From the NCBI GenBank assembly GCA_021154985.1, contig JAJNQE010000057.1, positions 1-28,290 on the forward strand: a stretch of 28,290 nucleotides of DNA. The letters run 5' to 3'. The position numbers and the translations under genes were made by a program. The notes beneath the pieces are model-generated. The model saw nothing but the letters and a program-made list of their open reading frames with translations, did not search any database and was not told where the DNA came from. Below are positions 22,615 to 28,290 of this stretch, one piece after another. Origin of the DNA: Hydrogenophaga sp. GTDB taxonomy: Bacteria; Pseudomonadota; Gammaproteobacteria; Burkholderiales; Burkholderiaceae_C. Position 1 is the stretch's first letter. Each line of letters begins with the position of its first letter.

Positions 22615-23706
22615 TCAGACCGGGGGGTGGGGTGCCTTGCTGCGCATGATGCTCACCACAAAGGTGATGATGGTCAGGGGCAGCACAAAGCTGAGCATGG
22701 CCGAGGAGAACGCTGGCAGCGCGTCGTGGTGCTGCGAGGCCAGGATCATGTAGGCCACATATGCCACGTAGTAAGCCAGAAAGACTCCGCCTTCCCAGCG
22801 AGCGATTTCGCGCCCGCTCAAGAACACAGGCAGGCAGGCCAGCAGCGCGGCCAGCATGACCCAGATGTCGAAGGTCAGGATGGACGGCGCCAGCGTCAGC
22901 CCCAGGCTGCCGGATGCCAGGCCGCTCAGGCCCAGACAACCCAGGATATTGAAGGTGCTGCTGCCCACCACGTTGCCCACGGCGATGTCGCGCTCGCCCT
23001 TGAAGGCGGCGGTAAGCGAAGTGGCCACCTCGGGCATGGAGGTGCCGGCCGCGACGATCGTCAGGCCGATGACCAGGTCGCTCACACCGAGCGCCTTGGC
23101 AAACACCACGGAGGCCGAGACCAGCCAGTCCGAGCCCACCACCAGCAGCGCCAGGCCCACCAGGATCAGGCCCACCTGCACGGGCCATTTGCCGTCCCAG
23201 GCGCCCGGCGCGGCGGGCTTCAGTTCGGTGTCGTACTCGGCGGTGTTGGCCGCCGACTCGCGGCGCGACTGCACAACCAGGAACACCGTGTAGGCCACCA
23301 TCAAGGTCATCAGGATGGCACCGTCCCACAGGCTGAGCTTGCCGTCGAGTCCGAGGGCCAGCAGCAGCAGGGCCGAGCCGATCATGATGGGAACCTCCTG
23401 CCGGATCAGCTGCACATGCACGATCAGCGGCGCCACCAGCGCACTGATGCCCAGGATGAACAGCACGTTGAAGATGTTGCTGCCAACCACGTTGCCCACC
23501 GCAATGTCGGTCTGGCCGTTGAGCACGGCGCCGGTGGACACCGCCATCTCCGGGGCACTGGTGCCAAAGGCCACGATGGTGAGGCCCACCACCAGCGGCG
23601 AGATGCCGAACGACAGCGCCAGCTTCGATGCGCCACGCACCAGAGCGTTGGCGCCGAGCACCAGGGCGACGAGTCCGGCACAGAACAAGAGCGATTGCAT
23701 CAGCAT
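22615..23706 (-). CDS. Na+/Ca2+ antiporter-type exchanger (CaCA family)
   Basis: A 363-residue exchanger with about ten helices and the two inverted alpha-repeats that form the ion path: VGLTIVAFGTSAPEMAVS with GNVVGSNIFNV in the first half, and IGLTIVAAGTSMPEVATS with GNVVGSSTFNI in the second. The Glu in each GTS-x-PE motif coordinates the cation. A hydrophilic loop of about 35 residues (SRRESAANTAEYDTELKPAA region) links the halves. It resembles YrbG-type calcium/sodium antiporters and would extrude Ca2+ at the expense of Na+ or H+. It lies 49 bp after uppP. The start at 23706 has an alternative ATG two codons in. Confidence 0.9.
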   Translation of the reverse strand: MLMQSLLFCAGLVALVLGANALVRGASKLALSFGISPLVVGLTIVAFGTSAPEMAVSTGAVLNGQTDIAVGNVVGSNIFNVLFILGISALVAPLIVHVQLIRQEVPIMIGSALLLLALGLDGKLSLWDGAILMTLMVAYTVFLVVQSRRESAANTAEYDTELKPAAPGAWDGKWPVQVGLILVGLALLVVGSDWLVSASVVFAKALGVSDLVIGLTIVAAGTSMPEVATSLTAAFKGERDIAVGNVVGSSTFNILGCLGLSGLASGSLGLTLAPSILTFDIWVMLAALLACLPVFLSGREIARWEGGVFLAYYVAYVAYMILASQHHDALPAFSSAMLSFVLPLTIITFVVSIMRSKAPHPPV

Positions 23707-23755
23707 GGCGCCACTTTCAAAAATGTTGGAAGGTGTCAGACGGGGCCGGGGTTCG

Positions 23756-24595
23756 TCAGGTGGCGCTCAGCACGCCGGTGGCGAGCAACGCCAGCACCAC
23801 ACAGCCCAGCACCACGCGGTACACCACAAACGGCATGTAGCCGCGCGTGGAAACGAGCTTGAGGAACCACACGATCACGCCGTAGCCCACCACAAAGGCG
23901 ATGAGCGTGGCCAGCGCGGTCGGGCCGGGCGCAATGGGGCTGCCTACCTGCCAGCTGCGGTAGAGCTGGTAGAAGCCCGAGGCCATCACGGCCGGTATGG
24001 CCAGCAGGAACGAGTAGCGTGCGGCAGCCTCGCGGCTGTAGCCCATGAGCAGCCCGGCGGTGATGGTGCCACCGGAGCGCGAGACCCCCGGAATGAGCGC
24101 CATGGCCTGCGCCAGACCGAACAACAGCCCGTGCCCCCACGTCAGCTCCTTGAGCGTGCGCTGTTTGGAGCCCACGCGCTCGGCCACGGCCAGCAGCAGG
24201 CCGAACACGATCAGCATGACCGCGGTGAGCGTGAGGTTGCGCAGGGTGCCTTCAATGGCGTCTTTGAACGCCAGACCCAGCAAGGCAATGGGCAGTGTGC
24301 CAATCAGGATCAGCCAGCCCATGCGCGCATCAGCGTCGCGGCGCCACTCGGCTTGCGTGAGCGACTTCCACCACGCGAGCAGGATGCGCAGGATGTCTTT
24401 GCGGAAGTAGATCAACACCGCGGCCTCGGTACCGATCTGGGTGATGGCGGTGAACGCCGCGCCCGGGTCGCCACCCGAGGGCAACAGCGGGCCCAGGATG
24501 CGCAAGTGGGCGCTGGACGACACCGGCAGGAATTCGGTGAGCCCCTGCACCAGACCGAGAAAGGCCGCTTCGGCCCAGACCGTGGCGCTGCTCAC
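23756..24595 (-). CDS. uppP: undecaprenyl-diphosphate phosphatase
   Basis: A 279-residue polytopic membrane phosphatase of the BacA/UppP family. The two catalytic signatures are present: E9-x7-Q17-GLTEFLPVSSSAH (17-30) and PGVSRSG (169-175). It removes a phosphate from undecaprenyl pyrophosphate, recycling the lipid carrier for peptidoglycan and other envelope polymers, and confers bacitracin tolerance. The GTG at 24595 is chosen because GGAG lies 8 nt upstream and the length fits the family; an ATG at 24631 would add 12 residues without a ribosome-binding site. The sequence is of the SSSAHL type rather than the SSTGHL type common in Burkholderiales, so a second uppP may exist elsewhere. First gene of the antiporter/YqhA operon. 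Confidence 0.9.
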   Translation of the reverse strand: MSSATVWAEAAFLGLVQGLTEFLPVSSSAHLRILGPLLPSGGDPGAAFTAITQIGTEAAVLIYFRKDILRILLAWWKSLTQAEWRRDADARMGWLILIGTLPIALLGLAFKDAIEGTLRNLTLTAVMLIVFGLLLAVAERVGSKQRTLKELTWGHGLLFGLAQAMALIPGVSRSGGTITAGLLMGYSREAAARYSFLLAIPAVMASGFYQLYRSWQVGSPIAPGPTALATLIAFVVGYGVIVWFLKLVSTRGYMPFVVYRVVLGCVVLALLATGVLSAT

Positions 24596-24901
24596 AGTGC
24601 CCGCTCCACGGTCGGGACACGGGAGAAGCATGGGATGAAGCGGCTTGCGGTCATGGTGATGTGCGTCGGGTCAGGTGGGTGAGATCAGTGCAACAGGAGG
24701 GTGCAGACAGGACCAACGCACACTGCGCGCGAAGTATATCGATGCGGCACTTTCGACTGCACGGCCGGCGCGCTGCGCTTCGGCGCTGGAACACAGGCCG
24801 CTCAGATGTTTGCGTAATAAGCAACCAAAAATCCATTCGTTCCTGAATGAGGGTGAAGCCCGGATCATCCGGTCACTTTCAACCGCCACACAAGGAACAC
24901 C
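24596..24901 (+). promoter_or_regulatory. divergent control region uppP / sbp
   Basis: 306 bp without a convincing gene. It must carry the promoter of uppP leftward and that of the sulfate-binding protein gene rightward. The right half becomes AT-rich (24806-24850) and holds an inverted repeat CATTC-N6-GAATG at 24834-24849, a candidate operator, perhaps for a CysB-type regulator. I could not assign -35/-10 boxes with confidence. ACAAGGAACACC before the ATG serves as ribosome-binding site. Confidence 0.4.
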
Positions 24902-25915
24902 ATGACCACCCGCCGCCAACTCATCCAGGCCCTCGCCGCCACCGCCCTCACCGCCAGCGCCCTGTCTACAGCGGCGCAACCCGCGCCGGTGACCCTGCTC
25001 AACGTGTCTTACGACCCGACGCGCGAGCTGTACGTGGAATACAACGCCGCGTTCATCAAGCACTGGAAAGCCAGGACTGGCCAGGACGTGACCATCAAAC
25101 AATCGCATGGCGGCTCGGGCAAACAGGCCCGCTCCATCATCGACGGGCTCGACGCCGACGTGGCCACCCTGGCCCTGGCCGGCGACACCGACGCGCTGCA
25201 CAACAACGGCGGCTGGATCCCCAAGGACTGGCAGAAACGCCTGCCGCTCAACAGCTCGCCCTACACCTCAACCATCGTGCTGGTCACGCGCGCGGGCAAC
25301 CCCAAGAACATCAAGGACTGGGACGACCTGATCCGCCCCGACGTGAAGGTCATCACCCCCAACCCCAAGACCTCGGGCGGCGCGCGCTGGAACTACCTGG
25401 CCGCCTGGGAATTTGCAAAGCGTAAGTTCGGCAGCGACGCCAAGGCGCAGGAATTCGTGGCCAAGCTCTACGCCAACGTGCCGGTGCTCGACTCCGGCGC
25501 GCGCGGCTCTTCCATCACCTTCGCGCAGCGCGCCCAGGGCGACGTGTTCATCTCGTGGGAGAACGAGGCGTATTTGCTGGAGAAGGAGTTCGGCAACAAG
25601 GTGGACTTCGTCTATCCGTCGCTGTCCATCCTGGCCGAGCCCGCCGTGACCGTGGTCGACAAGAACGTGGACAAGAAGGGCACCCGCGCCGTGGCCCAGG
25701 CCTACCTGGAATACCTCTACACCGAAGAGGCGCAGGACATCATCGGCAAACACTTCTACCGCCCCACCTCGGCCAAGGCGCAAGCCAAGTACGCCAAGCA
25801 ACTGCCCAAGCTCAACCTGTTCAAGATCGAAGACGCGTTTGGTGGCTGGGAGCAGGCGGCCAAGGTGCATTTCTCGGACGGCGGCACGTTCGACCAGATC
25901 TACTCGAGGAAGTAA
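24902..25915 (+). CDS. sbp: sulfate ABC transporter periplasmic binding protein (Sbp-like)
   Basis: A 337-residue periplasmic sulfate receptor. The signal peptide (TTRRQLIQALAATALTASA, cut after about residue 25) has paired Arg and might use Tat. The mature part starts VTLLNVSYDPTRELYVEYN and contains QSHGGSGKQARSIIDGLDAD and NPKTSGGARWNYLAAWEFA, the PROSITE-type Sbp signature in its sulfate-binding-protein form. Later parts (FISWENEAYLLEKEFG; EPAVTVVDKNVDKKGTR) confirm the family. It hands sulfate to a CysTWA permease; the matching cysT starts about 1.9 kb downstream, after a second receptor gene. Regulation by sulfur supply is likely; a possible operator lies upstream. The assignment to sulfate rather than thiosulfate rests on the signature. 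Confidence 0.92.
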   Translation: MTTRRQLIQALAATALTASALSTAAQPAPVTLLNVSYDPTRELYVEYNAAFIKHWKARTGQDVTIKQSHGGSGKQARSIIDGLDADVATLALAGDTDALHNNGGWIPKDWQKRLPLNSSPYTSTIVLVTRAGNPKNIKDWDDLIRPDVKVITPNPKTSGGARWNYLAAWEFAKRKFGSDAKAQEFVAKLYANVPVLDSGARGSSITFAQRAQGDVFISWENEAYLLEKEFGNKVDFVYPSLSILAEPAVTVVDKNVDKKGTRAVAQAYLEYLYTEEAQDIIGKHFYRPTSAKAQAKYAKQLPKLNLFKIEDAFGGWEQAAKVHFSDGGTFDQIYSRK

Positions 25916-25978
25916 GGCGACTGGGAGTCACATAGGATGGCGTCCCTGACAGCCGTCTCAACACTCCAAGGAATCAAC

Positions 25979-26272
25979 ATGCCCAAGGCCTACTGGATCT
26001 CCACCTACCGCTCCATCAGCGACACCGCCGCACTCGCGGCCTATGCAGAACTCGCCGGCCCTGCCCTGCAGGCTGCTGGTGGGCGTTTCCTGGCGCGCGG
26101 CATGCCGGCACAGGTGTATGAAGCCGCTGTGCACCAGCGCGCGGTGCTGATCGAGTTCGACAGCGTGGCGCAGGCCACCGCGGCCCACGACAGCCCGGCC
26201 TACCAAAAGGCGCTGGCCGCTTTGGGCCAGGGCGCGGAGCGCGACATCCGCATCATTGAAGCCTTGTCCTGA
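25979..26272 (+). CDS. DUF1330 family protein
   Basis: A 97-residue cytosolic protein with the DUF1330 ferredoxin-like alpha/beta fold: KAYWISTYRSISDTAALAAY, then GGRFLARGMPAQVYE and LIEFDSVAQATAAHDSPAYQ. The family (related to dimeric alpha/beta-barrel proteins) has no proven function. AAGGAA precedes the ATG at 25979; a longer frame from 25937 is unlikely for lack of resemblance. It lies 63 bp behind the first sulfate-binding gene on the same strand. Confidence 0.85.
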   Translation: MPKAYWISTYRSISDTAALAAYAELAGPALQAAGGRFLARGMPAQVYEAAVHQRAVLIEFDSVAQATAAHDSPAYQKALAALGQGAERDIRIIEALS

Positions 26273-26288
26273 AACACAGCGTCGGCCT

Positions 26289-26312
26289 TGTGTGCCGGCC
26301 CTGTGTGCCGGC
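26289..26312 (+). repeat. 13-bp-period tandem repeat (two copies)
   Basis: TGTGTGCCGGC occurs at 26289-26299 and 26302-26312, 13 bp apart, just after the DUF1330 stop. Each copy includes the palindrome GCCGGC. No T tract follows, so it is not a clear terminator; it may simply be a slipped duplication. Confidence 0.5.
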
Positions 26313-26332
26313 GCTGCGGCCCGGCGAACGCC

Positions 26333-26533
26333 TCAGGCCATGAACACCGCGATGAAGGCCAGCATGAAGATCAGGATGGCGCCCATGGTCGGCAGGAGCA
26401 GGGGCATGTAGTGCACAACCGAGTCCAGGATGTCCTCGGCCTGCTCTTCAGCGTAGGCACGCAACTCCGGGTCTGAATACTCCAGGGGATGGTCGGCCAG
26501 GGCATCGTCGGGTGACGGGTGTTTGTGTTGCAT
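26333..26533 (-). CDS. small single-pass membrane protein, unknown function
   Basis: A 66-residue protein, with an acidic His-containing N-terminal half (MQHKHPSPDDALADHPLEYS, ELRAYAEEQAEDILDSVVHY) and one C-terminal transmembrane helix (MPLLLPTMGAILIFMLAFIAVFM). AGGAG lies 5 nt before the ATG at 26533, which argues that it is a real gene. It is on the opposite strand from the sulfate genes around it, between the two binding proteins. I do not recognise a family; the layout (soluble acidic segment then C-terminal anchor) resembles small tail-anchored stress or regulatory peptides. Function unknown. Confidence 0.65.
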   Translation of the reverse strand: MQHKHPSPDDALADHPLEYSDPELRAYAEEQAEDILDSVVHYMPLLLPTMGAILIFMLAFIAVFMA

Positions 26534-26822
26534 GGCAGCTCCTCACAAAGGTTCACCAGGGACGCCGCAGACCCGTGCATCGCACGGTTCGCGGCACACA
26601 AGGTTGCAGCCTGAGCGATTGAACGTCACACGTCAATCAGAAATTGGAATCGGGCATGGGCTGGCGCCCTCCATGTCCCGAGAAGCCGTACGTTCACCAC
26701 GTGCGGCCTGTGTGGTGCGGGCTTATGCCCGAGCCGCATATGGAAACAAGAACAAAGTCGTTGGGTTTCGCGAGGTGTGCGCCCAGAATTCTTCACATCT
26801 TGTTTCCGCTTGGAGCCTTTTC
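26534..26822 (+). promoter_or_regulatory. promoter-bearing intergenic region before the second receptor
   Basis: 289 bp between the divergent small membrane gene and the receptor gene. No coding frame is convincing. The right third (26737-26820) is less GC-rich and is the likely promoter of the receptor-cysT operon. I see no unambiguous -35/-10 pair or operator. Confidence 0.35.
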
Positions 26823-27821
26823 ATGAACAACACGCTGCGCGCAGCCCTGGCCGCTGTCGCCCTCTCCACGTCCGCCATCGCCGGCGCCCAGACCACGCTG
26901 CTCAACGTCTCGTACGACGTGGCGCGCGAGTTCTACAAGGACATCAACGTCGCCTTCGCCGCGAGCTACAAAAAAGCCACCGGCAAGGACATCAAGGTCG
27001 ACCAGTCGCACGCCGGGTCGAGCGCACAAGCCCGGGCCGTGGCCGACGGCCTGGAGGCCGATGTGGTGACCTTCAACACCACGACCGATGTGGACTTTCT
27101 CGCCGACAAGGGTGTGGTCGCCAAGGACTGGCGCCAGAAGTTCGCGAACAACGCCGCGCCCACCACCTCGACCATGCTGTTCCTGGTGCGCAACGGCAAC
27201 CCCAAGGGCATCAAGGACTGGGACGATCTGATCAAGCCCGGCGTGCAGGTGATCGTGGTCAACCCCAAGACGGGTGGCAATGGCCGCATGGCCTACCTGG
27301 CCGCCTGGGGCCATGTGCGCAGCAAGGGCGGGTCGGATGCCGAAGCGGCCGAGTTCGTGAGCAAGCTCTACAAGAACGTGCCAGTGCTGGCGCGCGGTGG
27401 CCGCGACGCCACCGGCGTCTTCCTGCAACGCAACATCGGCGACGTGCTGGTGACGTTTGAATCCGAAGTGGTGTCGGTGGACAAGGAGTTTGGCGCCGGC
27501 AAGGTCGACGCCATCCACCCCAGCGCGTCCATCGTGGCCGAGAACCCGGTGGCCATCGTGGAGCGCACGGTGAACAAGAAAGGCTCCACCGCCGAGGCCA
27601 AGGCCTACCTCGACTTCCTCTACAGCCCCGAGGGCCAGGAGATCGCAGCGAAGCACAACATCCGTCCGCGCAATGAAGCGGTGTTGAAGAAGTACGCCAC
27701 CGCGTTCAAGCCCATCAAGCTGTTCACCGTGGAGCAGTACTTCGGCTCGCTGGCTGAAGCGCAGAAGGTGCACTTCAACGACGGCGGTCAGTTCGACAAG
27801 ATCTACACGCTGGGCAAGTAA
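26823..27821 (+). CDS. sulfate/thiosulfate ABC transporter binding protein (second receptor)
   Basis: A 332-residue periplasmic receptor of the Sbp/CysP family. The signal peptide is NTLRAALAAVALSTSAIAGAQ. The mature protein begins TTLLNVSYDVAREFYKDINV and has DQSHAGSSAQARAVADGLEAD. Its signature is NPKTGGNGRMAYLAAWGHV, nearer the CysP form (NPKTSGNGK) than the Sbp form seen in the upstream receptor. Further family parts are LVTFESEVVSVDKEFG and NPVAIVERTVNKKGS. GGAG lies 8 nt before the ATG at 26823. The cysT gene follows directly (TAAATG), so this receptor and the permease are one operon, which makes it the primary partner of the transporter. Sulfate versus thiosulfate preference is not resolved. 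Confidence 0.92.
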   Translation: MNNTLRAALAAVALSTSAIAGAQTTLLNVSYDVAREFYKDINVAFAASYKKATGKDIKVDQSHAGSSAQARAVADGLEADVVTFNTTTDVDFLADKGVVAKDWRQKFANNAAPTTSTMLFLVRNGNPKGIKDWDDLIKPGVQVIVVNPKTGGNGRMAYLAAWGHVRSKGGSDAEAAEFVSKLYKNVPVLARGGRDATGVFLQRNIGDVLVTFESEVVSVDKEFGAGKVDAIHPSASIVAENPVAIVERTVNKKGSTAEAKAYLDFLYSPEGQEIAAKHNIRPRNEAVLKKYATAFKPIKLFTVEQYFGSLAEAQKVHFNDGGQFDKIYTLGK

Positions 27822-28290
27822 ATGAGTTCGGTTTCTTCGGCCGTGCTGGGTACCCACACCCAGCACGGAGCGTCCCTGCCCCGCCGCGCCACGCGCCGCG
27901 TGCTGCCGGGCTTCAACATCACGCTGGGGTTCACGGTTTTTTACCTGAGTCTGATCGTGTTGATCCCGCTCTCGGCGCTGATCTTCAAGACCTTCACCCT
28001 CACCTGGCCTCAGTTCTGGGAAGCGGTCACGGCGCCGCGCGTGCTGGCTTCGTACCGCCTCACCTTCGGGGCATCGTTCATCGCGGCCTGCGTCAACACG
28101 GTGTTTGGCCTGCTGGTGGCCTGGGTGCTGGTGCGCTACAGCTTTCCGGGCAAGAAGATCGTCGACGCGCTGGTGGATCTGCCCTTCGCCCTCCCCACGG
28201 CTGTGGCCGGCATCTCGCTCACCGCCATCCTCGCCGGCAACGGCTGGATCGGCCAGTACACCGAGCCGCTGGGTCTGCAGCTGGCCTTCA
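27822..28290 (+). CDS. cysT: sulfate ABC transporter permease CysT (5' part)
   Basis: The first 156 residues of an inner-membrane permease; the gene runs off the right edge (family length about 280). A polar N-terminal tail with Arg-rich LPRRATRRVLPGF leads into helix 1 (FTVFYLSLIVLIPLSALIF), then TWPQFWEAVTAPRVLASYRL and helix 2 (SFIAACVNTVFGLLVAWVLV). The segment YSFPGKKIVDALVDLPFALP with TAVAGISLTAILAGNGWIG is characteristic of CysT/CysU. It forms the sulfate channel with CysW and the ATPase CysA, expected just beyond the edge. The ATG directly follows the receptor stop (TAAATG), so translation is coupled. Confidence 0.94.
   Translation, partial: MSSVSSAVLGTHTQHGASLPRRATRRVLPGFNITLGFTVFYLSLIVLIPLSALIFKTFTLTWPQFWEAVTAPRVLASYRLTFGASFIAACVNTVFGLLVAWVLVRYSFPGKKIVDALVDLPFALPTAVAGISLTAILAGNGWIGQYTEPLGLQLAF

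Noticed and set aside
22045..23862. A 605-residue plus-strand open frame opposite YqhA and the antiporter.
   Set aside because: Low-complexity His/Gln/Asp/Arg composition and no family features; the opposite strand has clear membrane proteins.

Overview
The window is GC-rich, densely coded DNA with short intergenic gaps. Its gene families (Bug-type solute receptors, an IclR/tph catabolic operon, a PEP-CTERM protein, a CadR/CDF module) point to a betaproteobacterium of the Burkholderiales, most likely Comamonadaceae (Comamonas/Hydrogenophaga/Variovorax-like). This placement is inferred from gene content, not from a marker gene. No rRNA, tRNA, CRISPR array, transposase or integrase was seen. 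It looks like a chromosomal accessory/catabolic neighbourhood.

Layout. 1-1479 (+): the end of an HpcH/HpaI-family aldolase and a tartronate-semialdehyde-reductase-like dehydrogenase. 1489-2975 (-): a Crp/Fnr regulator and a glycine-zipper membrane protein closed by an intrinsic terminator. 3070-7826 (-): a four-gene, translationally coupled iron-related operon (imelysin, di-haem DUF1111 oxidoreductase, second imelysin, DUF1513) with a Fur-box-like site upstream. 8011-11491 (+): acyl-CoA thioesterase, exported FGE/SUMF1-fold protein, exported metallo-beta-lactamase-fold hydrolase and a MOT1-type molybdate/sulfate transporter.

11516-17055 is the centrepiece: a complete terephthalate (TPA) catabolic cluster, tphR (-) divergent from tphC-tphA2-tphA3-tphB-tphA1 (+), in the gene order known from Comamonas sp. 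E6. TphC captures TPA in the periplasm. TphA2A3 with reductase TphA1 dihydroxylates it to the cis-diol 1,2-dihydroxy-3,5-cyclohexadiene-1,4-dicarboxylate, and TphB oxidises and decarboxylates that to protocatechuate. The membrane transporter partner, ring-cleavage genes and any polyester hydrolase are not in the window.

17041-20461 (-): a DUF2254 membrane protein (its end overlaps tphA1), a secreted PEP-CTERM SGNH-like hydrolase with a sigma-54-type promoter, and a DUF1993 protein. 20626-21784: a divergent CDF metal exporter/CadR regulator pair with a MerR-type operator. 21779-24595 (-): uppP, a Na+/Ca2+ antiporter, a YqhA/UPF0114 membrane protein and a small conserved protein. 24902-28290 (mostly +): a sulfate-uptake locus with two different sulfate-binding proteins, a DUF1330 protein, a small antisense membrane protein, and the start of cysT, which runs off the right edge.
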